DNA from: Acidobacteriota bacterium
GTDB taxonomy: Bacteria; Acidobacteriota; Terriglobia; Acidiferrales; UBA7541
DNA: 64,000 bases
Reading direction: 5' to 3'
Assembly (NCBI GenBank): GCA_003225315.1
Contig: QHZD01000018.1
Coordinates: 432,299 to 496,298 of the forward strand
This document shows positions 16,660 through 26,641 of this stretch, piece after piece (positions within the stretch are counted from its first letter, which is position 1; each line of letters begins with the position of its first letter). The notes beneath the pieces are model-generated. The model was not told where the DNA came from and searched no databases. It worked only from the letters and a program-made list of their open reading frames with translations. The translations under genes and the position numbers were made by a program.

Positions 16660-19299
16660 CTATTCGTGGCGCAGCGCCACCATGGGATCGACGCGCATGG
16701 CGCGCCGCGCGGGCACCAAACACGCCAGCAGAACCACACAAATAAGCAAAGTGGCAACGAAAACGAAAGTCAGGGGATCGGAAGCGGTGACGCCGTAAAG
16801 CAGCGAGCGAATCAGCCGCGTGGCGGCTGCCGCCACTGCAATGCCGATAGCCAAACCAAGCAAGGCTAGCCGCACCCCTTGTCCGAGCACGAGACGGACT
16901 ACTTCGATCGGACGCGCACCGAGAGCCATGCGTATGCCAATTTCGTGTGTACGCTGGGCGACGAACTGCGCCATTACTCCATAGATGCCGACTGCGGCTA
17001 GTAGCAACGCCAAGCTTGCAAACGCAGTGAGCAACGCCATGTTGAAGCGATGGGGCGCAAAGGTATGCCCAAGACGCTGCTCCATAGTCTCCGGTCCCAG
17101 CAGCCCCATGTGGTTGTCGATCGAGGTCATGGTGCTGCGAACCGCAGGGAGGAACGAAAAGGGCTCAGAATTGGTGCGCAGGATGATCGCGGCGTCGTAG
17201 TCAGGCATGTTGTCCTGGAGAATTTGCGAGACCGGCAAGTACGCGGTAGGACTCCGATCGCTATCCCACCCGAAATATCGTTCATCGGCCACCACGCCCA
17301 CGATGGTCCACCACGCGGCCAGATTGTCCGCCCCAAGTTTGACTCTCAGACCAACGGCGTTCTCGCCGGGGAAAAGCGAGCGCGCCGCGGCTTCATTCAA
17401 AATGACTGCCGGACTCGCGCCATGAACGTCTGCATTAGAGAATTCGCGGCCTGCAAGCAGGGGAAGGCGCATGGTTCGAAAGTAATTGGGACTTATGGGA
17501 TTGTAGACGATGTCCGGAGCGTGGTTGGGATCCATGTCAGGGTGTTCAGAGGTGATCACAGGCCCGTCGACCTCCTCGCCGCCTGGAGGGATGGAGTGGG
17601 ACATGGCAACGGAATGCACTCCGGGAATCGCGCTCATGCGTTTGAGCACGCGGCGATAGAAGTCCTCGGCTTGCGCCGCTTTCCGTATTGGGGGCGACAA
17701 ATAGAAGGTCAGGAGGTTTCGCGAATCGTAACCGGGATCGGCGGAGAGGAGCTTAATAAAACTGCGCACGGCAAGCCCCGCGCCGGCAAGCAATACGAGA
17801 GACAGGGCGATCTCGGCCACCACAAGAGACTGGCGCACCAAACCGCGATCGGCTCCCGAAGTCGCACGCGCGCTTCCTTCCTTCAAGCAGTCCGCAAGAT
17901 TCACGCGGGAGTTCCGCGAAGCGGGAACCAGGCCAAAAAGAATGGTTGCGACGAGCGAAATACCGAGCGAAAAGAGCAGCACCGGAAGATTAATTTGGAC
18001 TTCTTCCAGCCGCGGCACATTCCCTGGACTAAAAACACGGAACGCTTGCAATCCGAAATGGCCAGCGAGCAAACCGAGGGCGCATCCGAGAAAACCAAGC
18101 AACACGCTTTCGGTTACGTACTGGCGCAGCAGCCGGCCCGCACCGGCACCGAGGGCGCTGCGCACAGCAATCTCACCTCGACGTCGCACGCCTTGAGCCA
18201 AGAGCAGGTTGCCGACGTTCGCGCAAGCGATAAGAAGAACGAGGCCGACCGCCGCGAGCATGATCAAAAGCGCCTCGCGAATCCGATGGCCTACCCTGGT
18301 GAGCATGGGGATTACAATGGCGCCTTGCTCGGCGTCGTCCGCGGGGTACTCCTTTTCGAGGGCGCGGGCGATGGAGTCCATTTCGCTCTGCGCCTGGCGC
18401 AGGGATACGCCCTCTTTAACTCGACCGATCACCGACATGAAATTTTCACCGCGCAAAGTTGTCTCAAGATTCAGCGGAATGAAAATCTGCGCGTCCCCCA
18501 TCATGACGTAGCGAAAATCGTGGGGCAGTACGCCTACAACTGTGAACGGCTGGTTGTTGATGGTAAGTGTCCGGCCGACCCATCCCGGGTCACCGCCGAG
18601 GCGCTTCTTCCAGAATGAGTGAGTAATCAACGCAACGCGGTCATTGCCAGTGTGTTCTTCTGGTTCCAGAAAATCGCGGCCGAGTATTGGCGCGACTTCC
18701 AGAACCGATAGAAAATTAGGCGATACAGCGGCGCCCAAAATATTCTCAGGCTCGTTACCGAACATGACGGTGAAACCGCGGCCATCGAATCCCGCGAGAA
18801 ATTGAAACTGCCTGGCGCGCGCCCGCCAATCGAGGAAGTTAGGCCCCGAAACGGGCACGGGATGATCGAACCTTGGCGCGGTTCGCGCGACGACCACAAG
18901 CTGTTCGGGTCGCGGGTAGGGTAGCGGCTGCAAGAGCACGCCGTTCACGATGCTGAAAATGGCGGTGTTGACACCGATGCCGAGGGCCAGCGTCAGGACC
19001 GCGACACATGTAAAGCCGGGGTTCTTGCGGAGCATGCGCGCGCCGTAGCGGAAGTCTTGCAGCATCGTTTCAAAGAAAGGGAGGCTACGCCGGTCGCGAT
19101 AGATTTCTTTGGTTTGCTCGATGCCGCCGAGTTTGATGAGGGCTTGGCGCCGCGCTTCTGCGTGGGTCATCCCGGCGCGGAGATTGTCTTCGATGTGTAG
19201 TTGGAGATGGCTTTCCATCTCGGCGGCGAGATCGCGGTCACGCTGGGCCTTGCGAAAGAGGGCGGCGAGCCGGAAGAAGAGAGCGCGCAACTGCCTCAT
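16660..19299 (-). CDS. ADOP-type ABC transporter permease (MacB/FtsX-like)
   Basis: Paralogue of the preceding gene. Start overlaps the PadR gene stop by 4 nt (ATGA). Confidence 0.92.
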   Translation of the reverse strand: MRQLRALFFRLAALFRKAQRDRDLAAEMESHLQLHIEDNLRAGMTHAEARRQALIKLGGIEQTKEIYRDRRSLPFFETMLQDFRYGARMLRKNPGFTCVAVLTLALGIGVNTAIFSIVNGVLLQPLPYPRPEQLVVVARTAPRFDHPVPVSGPNFLDWRARARQFQFLAGFDGRGFTVMFGNEPENILGAAVSPNFLSVLEVAPILGRDFLEPEEHTGNDRVALITHSFWKKRLGGDPGWVGRTLTINNQPFTVVGVLPHDFRYVMMGDAQIFIPLNLETTLRGENFMSVIGRVKEGVSLRQAQSEMDSIARALEKEYPADDAEQGAIVIPMLTRVGHRIREALLIMLAAVGLVLLIACANVGNLLLAQGVRRRGEIAVRSALGAGAGRLLRQYVTESVLLGFLGCALGLLAGHFGLQAFRVFSPGNVPRLEEVQINLPVLLFSLGISLVATILFGLVPASRNSRVNLADCLKEGSARATSGADRGLVRQSLVVAEIALSLVLLAGAGLAVRSFIKLLSADPGYDSRNLLTFYLSPPIRKAAQAEDFYRRVLKRMSAIPGVHSVAMSHSIPPGGEEVDGPVITSEHPDMDPNHAPDIVYNPISPNYFRTMRLPLLAGREFSNADVHGASPAVILNEAAARSLFPGENAVGLRVKLGADNLAAWWTIVGVVADERYFGWDSDRSPTAYLPVSQILQDNMPDYDAAIILRTNSEPFSFLPAVRSTMTSIDNHMGLLGPETMEQRLGHTFAPHRFNMALLTAFASLALLLAAVGIYGVMAQFVAQRTHEIGIRMALGARPIEVVRLVLGQGVRLALLGLAIGIAVAAAATRLIRSLLYGVTASDPLTFVFVATLLICVVLLACLVPARRAMRVDPMVALRHE

Positions 19300-19640
19300 G
19301 CGGATTCCTTTCCAGGAGCCAGAAACCGCGCGAGGATTTCCGTGGTCTGCTCCCATTCGCGCGTTTCCTTTTCCAACTGCTTGCGCCCGGCGCGCGTCAG
19401 TTTGTAGTACTTGGCTTTGCGGTGGTTATCCGAGGTGCCCCACTCGGAGGAAACGTAGCCTTCCTGCTCGAGCTTCAGAAGGGCGGGGTAGAGCGTTCCG
19501 TAGTTCACGGCGAGCAGGTCGCCGCTGGTCTGCTCGATACGGCGCGCAATTCCGTAACCGTGCAGCGGCCTCAGGGCTTGCAGAGTTTTCAGCACCATCA
19601 AGGCCAGCGTTCCTTGCCAGACCTCCGCTCGTTCGCCCAT
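19296..19640 (-). CDS. PadR-family transcriptional regulator
   Basis: [61 protein letters not shown]. Confidence 0.93.
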   Translation of the reverse strand: MGERAEVWQGTLALMVLKTLQALRPLHGYGIARRIEQTSGDLLAVNYGTLYPALLKLEQEGYVSSEWGTSDNHRKAKYYKLTRAGRKQLEKETREWEQTTEILARFLAPGKESA

Positions 19641-19658
19641 CGTGTTCTCCGGTAGCTC

Positions 19659-19708
19659 CTATTGGATGCCCATACCCATATGCACCAGTTCCTATGGGAA
19701 TGCAATAG
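19659..19708. promoter_or_regulatory. Candidate PadR operator (interrupted dyad)
   Basis: CTATTGGATGCCCATA (19659-19674) and TATGGGAATGCAATAG (19693-19708); the second, reverse-complemented, is CTATTGCATTCCCATA (14/16 match). Confidence 0.6.
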
Positions 19709-19867
19709 AAGAGACGGCAGACCCCGGCATTTTGTTTCCGGGTTTCTTGAATTTTTTTTCGGCCCTGCCTTCTTGACTCTTCCGAAACTTCCCACTAGCC
19801 TCATGCGTCTACCTTTGCGGTTGCCGGGGGATGGTTGTCCTTTCAACGCCTTCGTGAGGAGTTTTGC

Positions 19868-21550
19868 ATGCGTTCCAAGATCATTCTGTGGTGTGTCTCA
19901 GCGGTTTGCTTCATGGCGCTCTGCGCTGCGCCGCCTGCACAGGCACAAGGAGGCGAGCCGCAATACTTCGCGATTCGCGGTGCCAAAGTTGTTCCCGTTG
20001 CAGGGTCGCCGATGGAGAACGCCACAATCGTTATCGCTCGCGGACTGCTCACGGCCGTTGGAAAGGACATTGCCATTCCGCCCGAGGCGTGGGTGGTCGA
20101 CGGGAAAGGGCTTACCGTTTATCCGGGGCTGATCGATTCCTTTACTGATGTGGGGCTTTCCGTCGCGCCACCGGCAAGCGGCGAAGCTGGCCCACGCCGC
20201 TCACAAGAGGGCGCGCACGGTCCCGAGGACCGCCCCTACTCCACACCGTGGCGAACCGCAGCGGATGAAGCCACCCTGAGCGACAAGCGCATCGAAACCT
20301 GGCGCAACGGAGGATTCACTACAGTTGTGTCTTCGCCAAAAGGTGGAATTTTTCCTGGGCAGGCGGCAGTGCTGGATCTCGCGGGCGAACGGGCGGGAGA
20401 TTTGGTGGTGAAGTCGCCGGTGGCGATTCCGGTGACGTTCCAGACTTCGGGCGGATTCGGCGGCGGGTTTCCGAGCTCGATCATGGGCACGCTGGCATAC
20501 ATTCACCAGGTCTGGCTGGACACGGAATGGAGCATCAAGGCGCAGGCTACGTATGAAAAAAATCCTCGCGGCGTGGCACGGCCGCGCTATGACCGAACAG
20601 AAGCGGCGCTTGCCGAGGCGCTGGAAGATCACGCGCAGGTTTTGATTCCCGCGAACAATGCCATACAGCTCCGGCGCGCGCTAGAGCTGGTCGATCGCTG
20701 GAAGGTCAAGGATGCAACTTACGCCATTTATGGGGGGCAGATGGCTTACGAAGTTGCTCCCGAAATTGCCACGAAGAAACTTCCCGTGCTTGTGAACCTG
20801 AAGTGGCCCGAAGCCGAGAAAGACGCCGATCCCGAAGACAAGCCGTCGCTGCGGACGCTGCAGTTCCGCGATCGCGCGCCGTCTTCGCCGGGGGCGCTGG
20901 CCAAAGCCGGCGTCAAGTTTGCTTTTTATTCCGGAGGCATCACGTCGCCGAAGGATACGCTTAAAGCCGCGAAGAAATCGATTGACGCGGGCCTTGCGCC
21001 GGACGCTGCGCTTCGCGCACTGACACTTTCGGCGGCGGAAATTTTCGGCGTCGCCGACCGCCTGGGCTCCATTGAAAACGGGAAAATCGCGAATCTTGTG
21101 GTTACCGATGGCGACCTTTTCGAGGAAAAAACCAAGATCAAAATGGTTTTTGCCGACGGTCGCCGATTTGAAATTCGCGAACCGGAGAAACCGAAAGAGC
21201 CGCCGAAAGGCGACATCACCGGAAAATGGAAACTCGCCTACACCACGCCAGATGGGCCCGAGGAGTCCACCGCCGACCTCGCCATGGATAAGGACGGCAC
21301 CATCTCCGGTACTCTCACGAGCAAGCGCGGCACCGCCTCGATCATCAGCGGCTATCTGAGCGTGGATAAGTTCAGCTTCACCATCAACATTTCAATTGAG
21401 GGATCTGCCGCGGATGTCATTTTCTCCGGCGCGTTTGATGGGACGTCGTTGAAGGGCACCATCCACGTGCAAGGTATCTCGTTGGATTTCACCGGCGTCA
21501 AACCCACGATCACTACTACTGCGGCGGCCACGCTTGGAGGTGCCCAGTGA
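19868..21550 (+). CDS. Secreted amidohydrolase-family protein, HxH motif absent
   Basis: Signal peptide; YPGLIDSFTDVG where GxxDxHxH is expected; C-terminal LTLSAAEIFGVADRLGSIENGKIANLVVTDGDLF. Confidence 0.8.
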   Translation: MRSKIILWCVSAVCFMALCAAPPAQAQGGEPQYFAIRGAKVVPVAGSPMENATIVIARGLLTAVGKDIAIPPEAWVVDGKGLTVYPGLIDSFTDVGLSVAPPASGEAGPRRSQEGAHGPEDRPYSTPWRTAADEATLSDKRIETWRNGGFTTVVSSPKGGIFPGQAAVLDLAGERAGDLVVKSPVAIPVTFQTSGGFGGGFPSSIMGTLAYIHQVWLDTEWSIKAQATYEKNPRGVARPRYDRTEAALAEALEDHAQVLIPANNAIQLRRALELVDRWKVKDATYAIYGGQMAYEVAPEIATKKLPVLVNLKWPEAEKDADPEDKPSLRTLQFRDRAPSSPGALAKAGVKFAFYSGGITSPKDTLKAAKKSIDAGLAPDAALRALTLSAAEIFGVADRLGSIENGKIANLVVTDGDLFEEKTKIKMVFADGRRFEIREPEKPKEPPKGDITGKWKLAYTTPDGPEESTADLAMDKDGTISGTLTSKRGTASIISGYLSVDKFSFTINISIEGSAADVIFSGAFDGTSLKGTIHVQGISLDFTGVKPTITTTAAATLGGAQ

Positions 21551-23067
21551 AGGGCTCATTTGGATTTTTCATCAATGTAAAGAACGTGCGATTTGCGAGC
21601 CTCCTTTCTATTCTTTGCTTGCCGTTGATGGCCGCTGCCGCTCCGCCGGATGTGCCGGCGGTCATCGTGATTCGAAACGCCACGATCCTCACTGTTTCGC
21701 ATGGAAACATCGAACACGGCTCCATCCTTATTAAGGATGGCAAAATCGCAGAAGTGGGCGTGTCCGTCAACGCCCCGAAAGATGCACAGGTAATTGATGC
21801 CGCGGGGCAGTTCGTGATTCCGGGCATTATCGATTGCCATTCGCACATCGCGGCGGAAAGCATCAACGAGGGCAGCGTTTCCGTCTCTTCGATGGTGAAC
21901 ATGGCGGAGATTCTGAACCCGGAGGACATCGACATTTATCGTGATTTAGCTGGCGGAGTCACGTCGGCGAATATCCTTCACGGTTCCGCCAATGCCATCG
22001 GCGGGCAGACACTGGTCATTAAACTGCGTTGGGGCCAGCCCGCGGCGAAGCTTCCGTTTGAAGGCGCGCTACCCGGCATCAAGTTCGCGCTGGGCGAAAA
22101 TCCGAAGCGCTCGAACTTCAGCATACCGGGACAGCCCCGGCGGTATCCCGCCACGCGCATGGGAGTCGAAGAAACGATTCGCGGGGCGTTCAGCGAAGCG
22201 CGGGATTACAAGAAAACGTGGGATGAGCACAACAAGCGCGTTGCTGCTGGCGAAAAAAACCTTATCGCGCCGCGCCGCGATCTGCGCCTCGAACCGCTTG
22301 TCGAAGTGCTGGAAGGAAAACGCTACGTGCACTCGCACTGCTACCGTGAGGATGAAATCCTGATGTTGCTTCGCGTCGCGAAAGAGTTTGGCTTCAAAGT
22401 CCGAACGTTCCAGCACGTTCTGGAGGGCTACAAAGTCGCCGATGAACTGGCTGCTGCGGGCGTCGGCGCTTCCACTTTTTCAGATTGGTGGGCGTACAAA
22501 GTGGAGGCCTACGACGCGGTTCCGTATAACGCGGCACTCATGACCCAACGCGGTGTGGTCGTCTCCATCAATTCGGATGACGCCGAAGAAGCCACGCATT
22601 TGAATCAGGAAGCTGCCAAGAGCATGAAGTACGGCGGGCTTTCGCACGACGAAGCGCTGAAAATGGTCACACTGAATCCCGCGATGCAGCTCGGGATTGA
22701 CAAGCGCGTGGGCACGATTGACGTCGGCAAAGACGCCGACCTCGCAATTTACAATCGCGACCCGCTGAGCGCCTACGCCGTGGTGCAGAAGACGCTTATC
22801 GATGGCCGGGTTTACTTCGATCTTCAGCGGGACATCGCGGAACGCGCCGAGCGCGAAAAAGAGAAGAAAGCGCTCATCGACAGATTCAAGAAAGCGGCGG
22901 AGAAGAAGCCGGAAGAGAAAAAGCCTGACGCTGCCGGTCAAAAGCCCGGCGAAAAGAAACCCGAAGAGAAAAAGCCGGAAGTAAAGAAGCCGGAAGAAAA
23001 GCCCAAGCCACCTCAAACGGACGGCGCCGACTCGAGCGCAACGGTTACTCTAGGGGGTGCGCTGTGA
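21547..23067 (+). CDS. Secreted amidohydrolase-family protein
   Basis: PGIIDCHSHIAAE metal-binding motif, VTLNPAMQLGIDKRVGTIDVGKDADLAIYNRDPL; K/E/P-rich C-terminal tail; ATGA overlaps on both sides. Confidence 0.88.
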   Translation: MKGSFGFFINVKNVRFASLLSILCLPLMAAAAPPDVPAVIVIRNATILTVSHGNIEHGSILIKDGKIAEVGVSVNAPKDAQVIDAAGQFVIPGIIDCHSHIAAESINEGSVSVSSMVNMAEILNPEDIDIYRDLAGGVTSANILHGSANAIGGQTLVIKLRWGQPAAKLPFEGALPGIKFALGENPKRSNFSIPGQPRRYPATRMGVEETIRGAFSEARDYKKTWDEHNKRVAAGEKNLIAPRRDLRLEPLVEVLEGKRYVHSHCYREDEILMLLRVAKEFGFKVRTFQHVLEGYKVADELAAAGVGASTFSDWWAYKVEAYDAVPYNAALMTQRGVVVSINSDDAEEATHLNQEAAKSMKYGGLSHDEALKMVTLNPAMQLGIDKRVGTIDVGKDADLAIYNRDPLSAYAVVQKTLIDGRVYFDLQRDIAERAEREKEKKALIDRFKKAAEKKPEEKKPDAAGQKPGEKKPEEKKPEVKKPEEKPKPPQTDGADSSATVTLGGAL

Positions 23068-24407
23068 AAACCACTCCGACCGCTCTTCGAGCCGCACTGA
23101 TTCTTATCGCGGTCTGCGTTCTACGAGCTATTGCAGGCGCGCAGGCACCGCCCTCCAACACCTATGCGATTACTCACGCGAAAATCTTCACGCTCGCAGG
23201 TAGCGCCATCGAAGACGGCACGGTCGTCTTTCGCGATGGAAAAATTACAGCTGTCGGTGCCGGGATTGAAATCCCAGCGGGTGCGCAGGTCACCGACGCA
23301 AAGGGATTGCAAGTCTATCCTGGGATCTTCGATTCGATCACACAGATGGGATTGCGGGAGATTGGCGCCGTCAGCGCGACTGTCGATTCGACGGAGACGG
23401 GAAACTACAATCCGGACGTCGTCGCAGCCACAGCCGTATCTCCGTCGAGCGAACACATTCCCGTCACGCGCGCGGCGGGCATCACGGAAGTTCTCGCCGT
23501 TCCCGGCAGCGGCGGATTTGATTCCGGCGGATCCAACAGCGTAATCGGCGGCCAAGCTTCGGCGATCCACATTGCCGGCTGGGCCATCGACGAAATGCTC
23601 ATTAAAAAGAGCACGGCGATGGTGATCCGCTGGCCGGAGATTGAGACACAAACGTTCGACTTCGCGACCTTCTCGCGCAAAGAAAAACCATACACCGAGG
23701 CCAAACAGGAATACGACAAGCAAGTGAATGAAATCACCGACTGGCTGGAGCGCGCCCGCCACTATGCACAAGCTATGGAGAAAGGCTCGCCCGCAAAATA
23801 CGATCGCGACCTGAAGCTTGAGGCGCTAGCGCCGGTCGTTCGGCGCGAACTGCCTGTGCTGGTGTTTGCCGATCGCGCGCGAGAGATTCGCAACGCCGTC
23901 GAATTTTGCGACAAGCAGGAGCTAAGGATGATCCTCGCCGGCGGCGAAGAGGCTTACAAAGTGAAGGACCTTCTCCGTTCGAAAGGTGTGCCCGTCATCC
24001 TGCGGCCGATGCTTACGCTCCCTCCCGAAGAGGATGATCCTTACGATCGGTTGCTTTCCCAGCCTGCGGAGCTTGCCGCTGCCGGCGTGAAGTTCGCCTT
24101 CGCCAGCTTTGACAATTCCTTTGCGCGGCGGCTGGGACAAAACGCCGCTAACGCTGTCGCGCACGGCCTGCCGTATGACGAGGCGCTCAAGGCCGTCACG
24201 ATTTATCCCGCGCAGATTTTTGGCCTCGGCGATCAGATCGGGACCATCGAGCAGGGCAAATTTGCCAACCTCATAGTCACCAATGGCGACCCGCTCGAAC
24301 TGACCACCGACATCAAGTACCTCTTTATCCGGGGACAACTGACGTCCATGGAGAACCGGCACCTGCGCCTTTACGAGAAGTACTTAAAGCGGCCGAAATC
24401 GCAGTAA
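23064..24407 (+). CDS. Secreted amidohydrolase-family protein, HxH motif absent
   Basis: YPGIFDSITQMG where HxH is expected; ALKAVTIYPAQIFGLGDQIGTIEQGKFANLIVTNGDPL. Confidence 0.8.
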   Translation: MKTTPTALRAALILIAVCVLRAIAGAQAPPSNTYAITHAKIFTLAGSAIEDGTVVFRDGKITAVGAGIEIPAGAQVTDAKGLQVYPGIFDSITQMGLREIGAVSATVDSTETGNYNPDVVAATAVSPSSEHIPVTRAAGITEVLAVPGSGGFDSGGSNSVIGGQASAIHIAGWAIDEMLIKKSTAMVIRWPEIETQTFDFATFSRKEKPYTEAKQEYDKQVNEITDWLERARHYAQAMEKGSPAKYDRDLKLEALAPVVRRELPVLVFADRAREIRNAVEFCDKQELRMILAGGEEAYKVKDLLRSKGVPVILRPMLTLPPEEDDPYDRLLSQPAELAAAGVKFAFASFDNSFARRLGQNAANAVAHGLPYDEALKAVTIYPAQIFGLGDQIGTIEQGKFANLIVTNGDPLELTTDIKYLFIRGQLTSMENRHLRLYEKYLKRPKSQ

Positions 24408-24530
24408 TTTGCTGGTATCTGCAATCGTCGGGGCGTAGCCTTCTTTCGCTTCCCCCACAATAAAACTACGTCTCAAGACCACATTCCAAGAAACTTTTTG
24501 TCCAAAGTTGCGTTTCTATAGTTGAATCTC

Positions 24531-26081
24531 ATGCGTACACGTCTGCTTATTGCACTCATCGTTTTGATTCTCGCTGCGGGGATGCGTCCTGCCCGCGCGC
24601 AGGAGGAGCCGGGCAAGATTGTGGAGCAGTACGTGAAGGCTGCCGGCGGCAGTAAGGCGCTCGGCAGGATTCAAACCTTGATCCTCGAAGGGGCTTTCAC
24701 GAGCGACGACGGGAAAACCGGGACGTACACGCTGGATACCAAGCTGCCGAACCGCTACTACTCGGAATTGCTGACCGGCGATAAGAACCTGATAGAGGCG
24801 TACAACGGGAAGTCGGCATGGCATCAGAATGCCGCCGGCGAGCTCGGCACGCTGGTAGGCCCTGAAGGAATGCAATTGGAAGCGGCGGCGCAGTATTACA
24901 ACTCCCGGCTGCTGAACCTTAAGAAAAACAAAATCACGCTGGCGTTTGCGGGGCACGCGCAAGTGCGCGGCAGAGACACGCTGCAGCTCAAGGTGACCAC
25001 GGCGACGGGAGTAAAGCGGCAAGTATTCTTCGATCCGCAGACACACCTCATCGTGAAGGAAGCGGCGACGGTGGGAGGCATCGAAGAGGAGATTCTCTAC
25101 GACGACTACGGAGCGGTTGACGGCGTAAAGTTGCCACACAAAATCGAGCTGCACCGCGGGAACGAAAAGTACGACGTCAACGTCACACGCGCGGCGATCA
25201 ATGGAACCGTTGGCGAACGCATGTTTGATTTTCCCATCAAATCGCAAGTCAAGCTGCCAGACCTGAAAGCGTTGTTCAAAGAGATTGATGACAACCAGAA
25301 GGCCATCGACAAGCTCAAAGAGAATTACGCGGGATCGCAGTCCGAGGAAGAAACGGAATTCGAGAGTGACGGGCGCGTAAAAAAACACGAAGGCAACGAG
25401 TACACGTTTTTCTATCTCAACGGGGATGAGATCACTACGCTGGTGAAAAAAGACGGAAAGCCGCTGAGCGACGCAGAACAGAAAAAGGAAAACGAGAAGA
25501 CGCAAAAACGCATTGAAGAACACCAGAAACGCGCCACCAAGAAAGAAGCGAAGGAAGAAAAGGCAAAAGAAGAAGGAAAGAGCGAGGAAAAAGATGAGCC
25601 TGGGATTGAGATATTCTTGCGCGCGTGCCAGTTTGTGAATCCTCGGCGGGAGCGTTTTCGCGGGCAAGACGTGCTGGTTTTCGATTTCGAGCCGAATCCT
25701 GAATTCAAGGCGCACAAACTGGCTGAAAAAGTAGTGCAGAAACTCGCCGGAGTCGTTTGGGTGGACGAGAAGGCGCACGACGTGGCGCGGCTGGAAGCCT
25801 ATTTCACCGGCGACATGAAAATTGCCGGCGGCTTGCTGGCGAACCTGCAGAAGGGCACCAGCTTCGTTTTCGAGCAATCGTTTGTGAATAATGAAGTGTG
25901 GCTGCCGACGTACATGGAGGCGCACGTTGGGGTGCGCTTCCTGCTGGTGAAAGGAATCAAGGCCAGCATCGTGACACGCTATTGGGACTATAGGAAATTC
26001 AACGTGGAGACGCTTTCCACAATCTTCAAGCCAAAGGGGGCGAGCGAAGCTCCTGCCGATCCTCCAACGAAACCCGAGTGA
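24531..26081 (+). CDS. Secreted outer-membrane lipoprotein-sorting-like hypothetical protein with K/E-rich central segment
   Basis: Signal peptide, AAGGSKALGRIQTLILEG, C-terminal beta-rich region; EKKDEP/KKEAKEEKAKEEGKSEE low complexity. Confidence 0.7.
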   Translation: MRTRLLIALIVLILAAGMRPARAQEEPGKIVEQYVKAAGGSKALGRIQTLILEGAFTSDDGKTGTYTLDTKLPNRYYSELLTGDKNLIEAYNGKSAWHQNAAGELGTLVGPEGMQLEAAAQYYNSRLLNLKKNKITLAFAGHAQVRGRDTLQLKVTTATGVKRQVFFDPQTHLIVKEAATVGGIEEEILYDDYGAVDGVKLPHKIELHRGNEKYDVNVTRAAINGTVGERMFDFPIKSQVKLPDLKALFKEIDDNQKAIDKLKENYAGSQSEEETEFESDGRVKKHEGNEYTFFYLNGDEITTLVKKDGKPLSDAEQKKENEKTQKRIEEHQKRATKKEAKEEKAKEEGKSEEKDEPGIEIFLRACQFVNPRRERFRGQDVLVFDFEPNPEFKAHKLAEKVVQKLAGVVWVDEKAHDVARLEAYFTGDMKIAGGLLANLQKGTSFVFEQSFVNNEVWLPTYMEAHVGVRFLLVKGIKASIVTRYWDYRKFNVETLSTIFKPKGASEAPADPPTKPE

Positions 26082-26137
26082 ACGCTACCGAAGTGCACAG
26101 TGAGTCGCGCTAGATTCTCTGAGGTACAATCCTGCGC

Positions 26138-26611
26138 ATGAACCCGGCGCACGATCCCGGCTCGGAAGGAAATTTCGGGAGAGCTTGGGTCTTTCTCTGT
26201 TTGGCGTTTTGCGCACATGTAGCGGATGAAGCGCTGACGGGCTTCCTTCCCGTTTACAATGCCACGGTTCTAGCGATGCGCAGCCAACATAAGTGGTTTC
26301 CGATGCCGACGTTCGGATTCCGCGAATGGCTGACCGGGCTTATCGTTGCGAATCTTGTTTTCTTACTGCTGACGCCGTTTGCCTTTCGAAACGCCTGGTG
26401 GTTGCGGCCGCTGGCGTATTTCTGCGCCGGCGTCCATTTTCTGAACGGAATGGGCCACACGCTGGCGACCATCTTTGGTCAAACCGTCTCAACCATTCAT
26501 TTCGCGCGTCCGGCGCCTGGCTTTTATTCTTCTCCACTGCTTTTCGCAAGTTCGATCTATCTTCTGATTCGTTTGCGTGCAACGCGCCGAAGCCTGGCAG
26601 CCGTTTCTTGA
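26138..26611 (+). CDS. Small polytopic membrane protein, possibly HXXEE-like
   Basis: 157 aa with FCAHVADEALTGFLPVYN and several hydrophobic helices. Confidence 0.55.
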   Translation: MNPAHDPGSEGNFGRAWVFLCLAFCAHVADEALTGFLPVYNATVLAMRSQHKWFPMPTFGFREWLTGLIVANLVFLLLTPFAFRNAWWLRPLAYFCAGVHFLNGMGHTLATIFGQTVSTIHFARPAPGFYSSPLLFASSIYLLIRLRATRRSLAAVS

Positions 26612-26641
26612 AGGTGTAAGGCAAGAATTTGAGGGAGAAAC

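Noticed and set aside
17050-18618. 522-aa plus-strand ORF
   Set aside because: Antisense to the second ADOP permease, which has clear family motifs.
21547-23067. Possible frameshifted or split gene between the overlapping amidohydrolases
   Set aside because: Each ORF has its own signal peptide and full domain; the ATGA overlaps are normal translational coupling.
24516-25925. 469-aa minus-strand ORF
   Set aside because: F/L-rich antisense translation of the K/E-rich secreted protein gene.
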